Below, piece after piece: positions 8,846 through 16,147 of a DNA stretch of 64,000 nt. Position numbers and translations under genes: made by a program. Positions within the stretch are counted from its first letter, which is position 1; each line of letters begins with the position of its first letter. This stretch comes from Pontibacter actiniarum (GTDB taxonomy: Bacteria; Bacteroidota; Bacteroidia; Cytophagales; Hymenobacteraceae). The stretch is from positions 1,798,001 to 1,862,000 of the forward strand of contig NZ_CP021235.1 in assembly GCF_003585765.1 (NCBI RefSeq), read 5' to 3'. The notes under the pieces are model-generated. The model was given only the letters and a program-made list of their open reading frames with translations. It was not told where the DNA came from and did no database searches.

Positions 8846-8998
8846 GATTAATTAGAAATTCTGAATTAAAAATTAGAAATTGAAGAGCGTTGTGCTCCGC
8901 TGCACGCATACTTTGCAGCTTTTATAGGGTAAAGCGAGGGCTTTATCATCTTTTAATATAGGGCTTACGTAATTTATAATTTCTAATCTCTAATTTTG
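8846..8998. repeat. AT-rich inverted intergenic repeat (TTAGAAATT type)
   Basis: The left arm (8846-8881) repeats AATTAGAAATT-like units and the right arm (8970-8997) carries the complementary AATTTCTAAT units. About 90 bases of ordinary sequence lie between. The pattern recurs in variant form at 54179-54266 and 56955-57028. It may form a long imperfect hairpin after the helicase gene. Confidence 0.6.
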
Positions 8999-9017
8999 AC
9001 TACACTCAACAACGATA

Positions 9018-9677
9018 ATGGAAGCTAGTACCTCTTTTAAACAAGACCTTCTGCTGCGCGAGTACGGCCGCAACGTGCAGGACCTGGTAAACTATATTAC
9101 CAAACTGGAAGACCGTGATGAACGCACCAGGCTGTCGCAGCTGCTCATCAACCTGATGGCAAAGCTGAACCCCCAGCTGCGCGACACCCAGGATTACCAA
9201 CAAAAGCTGTGGAACCACCTGTTTGTAATGGCTGGCTCCAACCTGGACGTTGATGCGCCCTACAAGCTTAGCGCCATGGAGTACCTGAACGACAAGCCGC
9301 AGAAAATGGAGTACCCGCTGGATACGCCGAACTTTAAGCATTACGGCAAAAATGTGGAGCTGCTGGTGCAGCGCGCCACTGAGCTGGAAGACGAGAAAGA
9401 GCGCGAGGCGGCGATTATCTCTATCGGCAAGCTCATGAAAACGCTCTACAAGTCGTACAACAAAGAGAACATTACGGACGATGTGATCCTGGGGGATATC
9501 CGCCAGATCTCCAACGGCCAGCTGGACATGGACCTGCACTACATCGAGAGCAACAACCTGTTTGAGTCTAACCCGGGCAGGCAGCAGGACAACAACAGCT
9601 TCCAGCGCTCTCAGCAGAACCAAAGCCCGCGCAACAAGAAAAATAATAATCGTTCTTCTAATCAAAGAAATAAGTAA
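9018..9677 (+). CDS. DUF4290 family protein
   Basis: The 219-residue acidic helical protein carries the DUF4290 signature (LLLREYGRNVQDLV, LNPQLRDTQDYQQKLWNHLF, YPLDTPNFKHYGKNVELL). From about residue 180 it turns into a low-complexity tail rich in Asn, Gln and Ser that ends NNNRSSNQRNK. There is no signal peptide. The murA ATG begins 3 bases after its stop, so the two are translated from one message. That pairing suggests a link with envelope growth, but its role is unknown. Confidence 0.88.
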   Translation: MEASTSFKQDLLLREYGRNVQDLVNYITKLEDRDERTRLSQLLINLMAKLNPQLRDTQDYQQKLWNHLFVMAGSNLDVDAPYKLSAMEYLNDKPQKMEYPLDTPNFKHYGKNVELLVQRATELEDEKEREAAIISIGKLMKTLYKSYNKENITDDVILGDIRQISNGQLDMDLHYIESNNLFESNPGRQQDNNSFQRSQQNQSPRNKKNNNRSSNQRNK

Positions 9678-9680
9678 TAC

Positions 9681-10985
9681 ATGGCTTCTTTTGAAGTAAT
9701 AGGCGGCAACAAGCTGAAGGGTGAGATATATCCGCAGGGGGCAAAAAACGAAGCCCTGCAGATTCTGTGCGCTGTGCTGCTAACCGCTGAACCTGTCACG
9801 ATCTCCAATGTACCAGACATTCGGGATGTAAATAAATTGATCGAGCTGCTTGGGGATATGGGCGTAAAGGTGAGCCGCACGGCCCCGGACACCTATGTTT
9901 TTCAGGCAGACGATGTTAACCTTGAGTACCTGCAAACCGAAAAGTTTGTGGAGCAGGGCCGCGCTATCCGTGGCTCCGTGATGATTGTAGGACCGCTGCT
10001 GGCACGCTTTGGCGAAGCTAAAATGCCAAAGCCGGGTGGCGATAAGATTGGCCGCCGCCGGCTGGACACGCACTTTATCGGTCTGGAAAAGCTCGGCGCC
10101 AAGTTTAACTATGACACGCCGGATATTTTCTACAGCGCCACTGCAGAGCGGCTGAAAGGCGCTTATATGCTGCTGGACGAAGCCTCAGTAACCGGAACGG
10201 CCAATATCCTGATGGCTGCCGTGCTGGCCGAGGGGGTTACCACCATCTACAATGCCGCCTGCGAGCCTTATGTGCAGCAGCTTTGCCGCATGCTCATTCG
10301 CATGGGTGCCAAAATCAGCGGCACAGGCTCTAACCTGCTGGTAATTGAGGGCGTGGAGAAGCTCGGAGGCACTGAGCACCGCATGCTGCCAGACATGATT
10401 GAGATCGGCTCCTTCATAGGTTTAGCCGCCATGACGGGCTCCGAAATCACCATCAAGAACTGCCAGATACCTGAGCTTGGCCTGATTCCGGATACGTTTC
10501 AGCGCCTGGGCATTAAAATGGAGTTCCGCGGCGATGACATCTTTATTCCCGAGCAGGACCGCTATGAGGTTGACACCTATATCGACGGCAGCATCCTGAA
10601 CATATCGGACCATACCTGGCCGGGGCTAACCCCGGACCTGCTGAGTGTGGCGCTGGTGGTTGCCACGCAGGCCAAAGGCACCGTGCTCATCCACCAAAAG
10701 ATGTTTGAAAGCCGCCTGTTCTTTGTTGATAAGCTCATTGACATGGGCGCCCAAATCATACTTTGTGACCCGCACCGCGCTACTGTGATCGGCCTAAACA
10801 AGCAGATCCCACTGCGTGGCATCCGCATGACCTCTCCCGACATCCGTGCCGGTGTAGCGCTACTCATCGCCGCCTTATCAGCCGAAGGGAAGAGCATCAT
10901 CGACAACGTAGAGCAGATTGATCGGGGCTATCAGAACATTGACGGCCGCTTAAACGCTCTTGGCGCACAGATCAGAAGGCTTTAG
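9681..10985 (+). CDS. murA: UDP-N-acetylglucosamine 1-carboxyvinyltransferase with Asp in place of the catalytic Cys
   Basis: The 434-residue protein catalyses the first committed step of peptidoglycan synthesis, transfer of enolpyruvate from PEP to UDP-GlcNAc. Lys22-Asn23 (GAKNEAL) and the two inside-out alpha/beta domains are present. In the loop that carries Cys115 in E. coli (GGCxIG), this protein reads PGGDKIGRRRLDTH, with Asp at 121 (codon at 10041-10043). In Mycobacterium tuberculosis the same substitution gives fosfomycin resistance. Length is normal, and the protein is translationally linked to the DUF4290 gene. A strong terminator follows. Confidence 0.95.
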   Translation: MASFEVIGGNKLKGEIYPQGAKNEALQILCAVLLTAEPVTISNVPDIRDVNKLIELLGDMGVKVSRTAPDTYVFQADDVNLEYLQTEKFVEQGRAIRGSVMIVGPLLARFGEAKMPKPGGDKIGRRRLDTHFIGLEKLGAKFNYDTPDIFYSATAERLKGAYMLLDEASVTGTANILMAAVLAEGVTTIYNAACEPYVQQLCRMLIRMGAKISGTGSNLLVIEGVEKLGGTEHRMLPDMIEIGSFIGLAAMTGSEITIKNCQIPELGLIPDTFQRLGIKMEFRGDDIFIPEQDRYEVDTYIDGSILNISDHTWPGLTPDLLSVALVVATQAKGTVLIHQKMFESRLFFVDKLIDMGAQIILCDPHRATVIGLNKQIPLRGIRMTSPDIRAGVALLIAALSAEGKSIIDNVEQIDRGYQNIDGRLNALGAQIRRL

Positions 10986-11002
10986 TCTTTTCTTAGCGGC
11001 AT

Positions 11003-11049
11003 AAAACAGCAGCGGGAGCATCCACAAAAGGTGCTCCCGCTGCTGTTTT
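11003..11049. terminator. Terminator after murA, 18-bp perfect stem
   Basis: The arms 11003-11020 and 11032-11049 are perfectly complementary, with a core of GCAGCGGGAGCA and a loop of 11 bases. A and T runs on the two sides allow action in both directions. Confidence 0.88.
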
Positions 11050-11216
11050 ATATTGGCTTCCCTTTAGAGACATCTCTCACTGGCTGTTTTGAAATATTAA
11101 GTTTTTTACATACCTTCTATTAATTAAACAAGCACTTAAGCTTGTAGCTCCGACCTCCACACATTAGGCAGATAACCGGAAGAGTTCCTTTTATACAGTG
11201 ATTATCCAATATTTAA

Positions 11217-11714
11217 ATGAAAAATTTCAACGCAATTATTCTACTGTTTTCGATGATAACAGGTAGCTGTACATCATCGACCCCAACCGAAGATATAAAA
11301 ATAGACTTGCAAGGAAGTTGGAGCGGCTCTTACATTGAAGAACGCGAAATAAAGATTCAACAAGAAGCAACAGCCAACGAAGATTTAGCAACAGCTTTAA
11401 CGAAAAATAAAATCAAAGAAACCGTTGATTCCATAAGGTTTGATTTTCAAGGAGAGCAGTTAAATGTTTATAAAGGGGTTGAGCGGTTCTATAGTCTCAA
11501 TCTACTGACAAGCGATAATGAAAATAAAGAGCTAAGTTTCATTAATGTATCGGAGCCAAAATATCTGAAGTCATTTGTGATAGAAAAAATCTCACCTGAC
11601 TCTTTGATTATTAAGGAAAAGAATAATATTATCTACTTCAAAGACGGTCTTACTACTTCAGAACCAGATACAGTGGTATTGGCCCAATATTACAATTTGA
11701 AAAAAATCAAATAA
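11217..11714 (+). CDS. Small lipoprotein of unknown function
   Basis: The 165-residue protein starts with a lipoprotein signal (ITGSC at about 14-18). The mature part is a beta-rich, lipocalin-like chain (LQGSWSGSYIEER, ESVRFDF-type strands, YSLNLLTSDNENKELSF, DSLIIKEKNN). I recognise no family. It is clearly AT-richer than the core genes, uses many AAA/ATT/GAA codons, and opens the accessory stretch. A long imperfect hairpin follows its stop codon. Confidence 0.6.
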   Translation: MKNFNAIILLFSMITGSCTSSTPTEDIKIDLQGSWSGSYIEEREIKIQQEATANEDLATALTKNKIKETVDSIRFDFQGEQLNVYKGVERFYSLNLLTSDNENKELSFINVSEPKYLKSFVIEKISPDSLIIKEKNNIIYFKDGLTTSEPDTVVLAQYYNLKKIK

Positions 11715-11722
11715 AAACATTG

Positions 11723-11789
11723 GCTAACACTGTGTAAACATCATGCTTCGGCCGACGGCCTAGCACGTTGTTTACACGAGACCGTTGAT
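11723..11789 (+). other. attC-like long imperfect hairpin
   Basis: Nested complementary segments form one hairpin. AAC (11726-11728) faces GTT (11784-11786), GTGTAAACA (11732-11740) faces TGTTTACAC (11769-11777), and GCT faces AGC around an inner GGCC-GAC-GGCC. The order of outer AAC/GTT boxes, unequal spacers, inner boxes and a variable centre is that of an integron attC site, though the R boxes are not perfect RYYYAAC/GTTRRRY matches. No integrase is present in the window. Confidence 0.4.
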
Positions 11790-11873
11790 CCATATTACAT
11801 AACTTCAGCCGACTAAAAGCTTATCTTATACAATGAGTTAAAGTTTTTACCGAACCATACAGTTTATATAAAA

Positions 11874-12335
11874 ATGAAAAAGACCTTAATCACGCCAATG
11901 ATACTGCTGGTTCTTTTTATTTCTCTGTCTGCACAGCAGCACCCTCCAACTCTCATTGGTTCATGGAAACTAACAAAGAGTGAGGCTCTGGAAAAAATCA
12001 GGAATTCATCAAATTATGCAACCATGTCCGAGAAGGACAGGATAGCTTTTGATGCCCAAGCGGATTTAATGATGCAAGTGAATAAGTATGATTTTATGCC
12101 AGGCCATAAGCTCGTCTACATGGATGTGGAGCGATCCTTTATTGGTATTTCGCTTCCCGTGGAGCGGAAGGCAATTTGGGAGCTGAACGATAGTGTCATA
12201 ACGATTAAGGAAACTGAAAGGCCTGTACAGAGGCAGATGAAAATCGTTACTTTAACTGACAGCACATTAGTTGTAAATCTCATCGTTGATGGTGTTGTTT
12301 CTGATGGTAAAGTATTTTTTAGATCAATTATCTAA
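11874..12335 (+). CDS. Secreted lipocalin-like protein
   Basis: The 153-residue protein has a signal peptide (MKKTLITPMILLVLFISLSAQ) and a mature chain that begins with LIGSWKLTKSE and continues with short strands (KLVYMDVERSFIGI, KAIWELNDSVITIKE, MKIVTLTDSTLVV). This is the usual shape of small Bacteroidota lipocalin-like proteins that test for a GSW opening strand. The ligand is unknown. It lies between two candidate cassette-type spacers in the AT-rich stretch. Confidence 0.6.
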   Translation: MKKTLITPMILLVLFISLSAQQHPPTLIGSWKLTKSEALEKIRNSSNYATMSEKDRIAFDAQADLMMQVNKYDFMPGHKLVYMDVERSFIGISLPVERKAIWELNDSVITIKETERPVQRQMKIVTLTDSTLVVNLIVDGVVSDGKVFFRSII

Positions 12336-12356
12336 AATTTTGCCTCCAAAAGGCTA

Positions 12357-12437
12357 CTAGCTAAACGAGACAAAAAGTAAACTTTTTCATCCCTTTAGCA
12401 TAGCTACGCCACTACAAATCGCAGCACGTTAGGCTCT
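12357..12437 (+). other. Weak second attC-like spacer
   Basis: AGCTAAACGAG near 12359-12369 partly complements GCACGTTAGGCT at 12424-12435. The latter contains a perfect R' box, GTTAGGC (12428-12434). The middle is not convincingly paired. It is offered only because of the stronger site at 11723-11789. Confidence 0.22.
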
Positions 12438-12462
12438 ACGGAAACAACCTTTACAGCAAAGT

Positions 12463-13539
12463 ATGAAACAACTTATACTGCTAGCCTTCTTTCTAATTTC
12501 GCACATCACCTATTCACAAGGGAAAATTGAAAGCATTATAGATGCGGAATATGAAGCAGGAAGATTCAACGGTGCTCTTTTGGCTATAAAGGATGGAAGA
12601 GTTGTTTCTAAAATAAACAAAGGAAGTGCAAACATGCAGTTTGCTGTTCCCATAACAGGTCAGACGCGCATTCCCATTGCCTCCATGACGAAGACATTTA
12701 CAGCCGTACTCGCGCTGCAGATGTATGAAAAATCACTTCTAAAGCTTGAAGACAGAATCTCAACCTATTTGCCTGACTTACCTCCTGATTGCCAGAACAT
12801 AACAATACTAGATCTACTTACCCATCATTCAGGTTTGAAGAATGAACCACTGCAGGCGTACACCTCTCAAGCCTCTACAGAAGATTATCTAAAAAAGTAT
12901 GTAACAAGGAAAGACGCAGGAACAGTTTCGTCTTTCAATTACAACAACGTTGACTATATCGTTTTGTCACGAATCTTGGAAATCGTGTCTCAAAGGCCCT
13001 TTGCCGAACTGTTGAGGTCAAATATTCTGGAGCCATTACGAATGGGAAACACTGGCGTAATAGTGGAGTCCGAAGTTATCCCAAACCTAGCTTATGGCTA
13101 CCACAACTATACCTTTGGCTCAGGCAGCAAGAAAGACACACTTTATAATGATCCGTTGATTTACTTATCAAATTATACTGGCGCTGGAGCGGTGTACTCC
13201 ACAACAGATGATTTGTACAGATTCGTGCAAGGGTTAAAAACAAACAAACTGCTCTCCGCTAAAACTACAGCCTCTTTTCTTACTAAACCTCAGACAGGTG
13301 CGTTCATCGAGTATGCCAGAGGCTATCCAACAATAGGATTCTACTTGAACAATAAAACATTCTCCAAACCAGTCTTGGAACGACGAGGCAGTATCAACGG
13401 ATTCAATTCACTTTTGCTAATGGATAATGAATTTAAAAATGGTGTGATAATTTTAACTAATACTGACACAGGAGATTTAGAGAAGATGGGTGACCATGTT
13501 TTTCGAGAGATAGAACTACTACGCCCAACAGACCGATAG
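12463..13539 (+). CDS. Secreted serine hydrolase, beta-lactamase/DD-peptidase fold
   Basis: The 358-residue protein has a signal peptide (about 1-18) and the class C beta-lactamase-like fold. SMTK holds the nucleophile Ser and general-base Lys (around residues 76-79), and YNN follows in SFNYNNVDYIV. The third motif, usually HxG in this family (HGGSINGF), reads RRGSINGF, so the His is replaced by Arg. Substrates could be peptidoglycan peptides, D-amino acid esters or an ester. Codon use is AT-rich, like its neighbours. It is related in fold, but not closely, to the gene at 14732. Confidence 0.82.
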   Translation: MKQLILLAFFLISHITYSQGKIESIIDAEYEAGRFNGALLAIKDGRVVSKINKGSANMQFAVPITGQTRIPIASMTKTFTAVLALQMYEKSLLKLEDRISTYLPDLPPDCQNITILDLLTHHSGLKNEPLQAYTSQASTEDYLKKYVTRKDAGTVSSFNYNNVDYIVLSRILEIVSQRPFAELLRSNILEPLRMGNTGVIVESEVIPNLAYGYHNYTFGSGSKKDTLYNDPLIYLSNYTGAGAVYSTTDDLYRFVQGLKTNKLLSAKTTASFLTKPQTGAFIEYARGYPTIGFYLNNKTFSKPVLERRGSINGFNSLLLMDNEFKNGVIILTNTDTGDLEKMGDHVFREIELLRPTDR

Positions 13540-13594
13540 TGCGATGTAAACGCACTGTAGCAAAAATCATTGAATATTGTTATACTTATGAAAA

Positions 13595-13600
13595 AGGAGG
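13595..13600 (+). promoter_or_regulatory. Perfect Shine-Dalgarno AGGAGG
   Basis: AGGAGG lies 4 bases before the ATG at 13605. Other genes in this window start without such a sequence, as is usual in Bacteroidota. It fixes the start of the next gene and is itself atypical here. Confidence 0.55.
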
Positions 13601-13604
13601 TTAA

Positions 13605-13922
13605 ATGGCAGCCGCGCTTTTGTTTTTGGTGATTCAACTTCCGTTTTTACTCCTTGGCTTCCTGATATGGCACCTGATACTTGTTTACAGAAGCGTAAAC
13701 GTTAACCCTTACAAGTTTTTGAGCTTCACCATGTTGTTAGGAACAATTATTCATATAAGTATAATCTACTGTTTCCTGAAGGATGTGTTCTCTAAAGTTC
13801 AACTAGGCCAGACAGTAAATCAGGCAGTCCTTGTATTATACTTTCCATTAATTACACTGGCCTCCGTAGCTGGAGGATACATGCTGTCAAAAATCAGGTT
13901 CTCACCAGGAGACGAGGTATAG
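13605..13922 (+). CDS. Small integral membrane protein, unknown
   Basis: The 105-residue protein has three probable membrane helices (about 4-27, 38-58, 73-95) and a short polar tail. I recognise no family. The start is set by a perfect Shine-Dalgarno. An earlier ATG at 13588 is in another frame and closes after 14 codons. It sits 29 bases before another unknown membrane protein and could be co-expressed with it and the serine hydrolase upstream. It is AT-rich. Confidence 0.55.
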   Translation: MAAALLFLVIQLPFLLLGFLIWHLILVYRSVNVNPYKFLSFTMLLGTIIHISIIYCFLKDVFSKVQLGQTVNQAVLVLYFPLITLASVAGGYMLSKIRFSPGDEV

Positions 13923-13951
13923 TAACGCTTAGTCTTGTTACACACAGCAAA

Positions 13952-14401
13952 ATGGACTTTATTTTTGGATGGCTGTATTTAAGTAGTATCTCCATTGCAA
14001 TGGCTCTCGTTTGCTCTTGCCTAATAAGAATCTATCACCGTTTGCTACATAGAAGAAACATCTTGTTTCTGGGGTTTGTAGTTTTTTGTGCTGCAGGAGT
14101 TACTTTTTTCGTGAACTACTACCATAACCCTTTCTTTCTCTATTGTGCGTTTTTCATGTTGTATTACCACTCCTACACCAATTTCAACTTAGGCAGGAGA
14201 AAGGCTCCCTCCTATACTTTTCTATGGTGTGTTGCCTTCTCCTTCGCGTTTACGCCAGTGTTACTGTTTGCTATAGCACATGACTTGAAGTTTTATTTCC
14301 CTCTTTGGCAATTTGCAGTTGCTCTGAGCTTTTTAGCTGTTCTATGTACTCATCTTTCCGTGGAATTTATTTATCCCAAGTGGCTTCAGGAAAACTGGTG
14401 A
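13952..14401 (+). CDS. Integral membrane protein, unknown
   Basis: The 149-residue protein has four to five probable membrane helices (about 5-25, 36-54, 57-75, 88-108, 117-137) with aromatic-rich segments (YYHNPFFLYCAFFMLYYHSY). I recognise no domain. It is co-directional with the small membrane protein just upstream and shares its AT-rich composition. It might be a two-gene membrane module with that neighbour (inference from spacing only). Confidence 0.55.
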   Translation: MDFIFGWLYLSSISIAMALVCSCLIRIYHRLLHRRNILFLGFVVFCAAGVTFFVNYYHNPFFLYCAFFMLYYHSYTNFNLGRRKAPSYTFLWCVAFSFAFTPVLLFAIAHDLKFYFPLWQFAVALSFLAVLCTHLSVEFIYPKWLQENW

Positions 14402-14731
14402 AGTCACAGCCTGCATAAGTTCGCAACATGTATCTAACTGCTAAGGCATTAACTATTCTAAAAGCCTAAAGCTCATTTGCGCACTCTTTAGCAAAAACGT
14501 TCACAGCAATGTGAAAGGGGAAATTAGAAAATGTTAACCCTTTACTGGACCAAGAAGATAAACTAGTGAAAGTAGCAGCTAATCACCACCCTTCGGCCAA
14601 TGGTTTCACCCATTGGTTGTACTAGCCGTTTGCCGTTAAGAAAATGAAAATACTTTCATTGCACAGCTACCTTTAGGCACAGCACCCAAAAGGGTTTAAT
14701 TCAAAATAAAATGTTTAGTAAGCCGTAGAAT
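14402..14731. other. Long AT-rich spacer with one short hairpin
   Basis: These 330 bases hold no convincing ORF. CCAATGG (14597-14603) and CCATTGG (14609-14615) form a perfect 7-bp stem. The flanking CTTCGGCC is also found at the centre of the attC-like site near 11745. I see no promoter match. Confidence 0.4.
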
Positions 14732-15991
14732 ATGAAGAGATTACTTTCACTTGGACTTGTTGCTTTTATACTTAGCTCCTGCAGTACAACGAAGAACTTA
14801 CATTCAGAGGAGTTTGTGCAAACCCAAAATGAGTTAACGGAAAAGTTGACTCAGATAAGTAAAACAGCAAGTTTTAACGGCTTTGGCGTAGCTTTAGTAA
14901 ACGACGAAGAAGTGCTGTACCAAAACGGATTCGGGGTTACGAATAGCAACACAAACGCCAAGTACACAGAAAACACCGTTCAAAATGTTGCCTCTGTCTC
15001 TAAGACCGTCCTTGGTCTTGCCATTCTCAAAGCGCAGGAACTAGGCAAACTCACCTTAGATGATCCGGTCAATACCTTTCTCTCCTTCAACGTAAGCAAT
15101 CCAGAATACCCAGACGTACCCATCACCATCCGGCACCTGGTCACGCATACGTCTTCTATTGTAGATACAGAAGATTACCTTTCCAGAAACGTGGTCCTGA
15201 AAGACACCGTAAACCTGGCTCGCAATCTTAACATCGATATTTCGCCAACAAGGTTTAACCCTCCATCAGCTAAAACCTCCTTAGAAGACTTCCTGAAACA
15301 CCTGCTTGCTACCGATGGAGACTGGTACGCCAGAGAAGGGTTCTCCAACAGTAAACCCGGGAGCTTGTATGCGTACTCAAATGTTGGGACCTCACTCGCC
15401 GCATTGGTCTTGGAGAAAGCGACAGGTATGACTTATGATGCCTTTACGACACAGTACATCTTACGCCCTTTGGAGATGCATTCATCGGGCTGGAGTTTCA
15501 AGGCCATTGATTTCTCTTCCTACTCCCCCACTTATCAGAACAAAACAACCCCCTACCCCTACTACTCTCTTATTGGTTACCCTGACGGCGGATTGCTAAC
15601 CACGGGTTCAGACATGAGCAAGTACGTTCTGGAACTCCTGAAAGGGTACTTTGGCAAGGGAACCATCCTTTCCCGGCAGAGCTACAAAGAGTACTTTACA
15701 CCACAGCTTGCGGCAGAGAACTTCATTGACAGGAGTACCAGTGAGTACAGTGACGAGTACAACATGGGCATTACGATGGGCTTCGGTTCTACAGGAAACT
15801 TCGGGCACACCGGCGGCGACCCAGGCATGTTCTCTGTGATTTGGTTTTTCAAAGACAGAAGAATGGGCCGATACTTTATAGTAAACACCGATTGGGATAC
15901 TAAATTCTCTGGCAAAGACCAGAAGGCGATCTATGATTTGCTCGACGAGTATTATATAAAGCTAAACAGCCTGAGCAAAGCGAAAAAGTAG
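14732..15991 (+). CDS. Lipoprotein serine hydrolase, beta-lactamase family
   Basis: The 419-residue protein starts with a lipobox (LSSC at about 14-17) and has all three motifs of the class C/DD-peptidase family: SVSK (nucleophile and base, around residues 90-93), YSN in LYAYSNVGTSLAAL and HTGG in FGHTGGDPGMFSV. It is predicted to be an envelope-anchored esterase or peptidase acting on peptidoglycan-type or ester substrates. Base composition is intermediate between the AT-rich stretch upstream and the core genes, so it may mark the edge of the accessory stretch. Confidence 0.86.
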   Translation: MKRLLSLGLVAFILSSCSTTKNLHSEEFVQTQNELTEKLTQISKTASFNGFGVALVNDEEVLYQNGFGVTNSNTNAKYTENTVQNVASVSKTVLGLAILKAQELGKLTLDDPVNTFLSFNVSNPEYPDVPITIRHLVTHTSSIVDTEDYLSRNVVLKDTVNLARNLNIDISPTRFNPPSAKTSLEDFLKHLLATDGDWYAREGFSNSKPGSLYAYSNVGTSLAALVLEKATGMTYDAFTTQYILRPLEMHSSGWSFKAIDFSSYSPTYQNKTTPYPYYSLIGYPDGGLLTTGSDMSKYVLELLKGYFGKGTILSRQSYKEYFTPQLAAENFIDRSTSEYSDEYNMGITMGFGSTGNFGHTGGDPGMFSVIWFFKDRRMGRYFIVNTDWDTKFSGKDQKAIYDLLDEYYIKLNSLSKAKK

Positions 15992-16147
15992 TGCCTGCAA
16001 GTACAGCTACGAAACATTTACCCTTGGCACGCTCCATCTACTTGGTTTAAGCAATGCTCCGCCCAGCCCTCGCTTTACTGCGGGCTTCGGCGAAACAAAC
16101 AGGCCACCAAACAAGAGGCACAGCCGTCTTAAAACAAGATTGAAACC

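Noticed and set aside
13588..13632. A 14-codon frame overlapping the Shine-Dalgarno of the 13605 gene
   Set aside because: It ends at once in TGA. Probably chance, though a leader-peptide role cannot be disproved.
14597..14615. Third integron-type site in the spacer before the 14732 gene
   Set aside because: Only a 7-bp stem is present. Outer AAC/GTT boxes do not pair convincingly.
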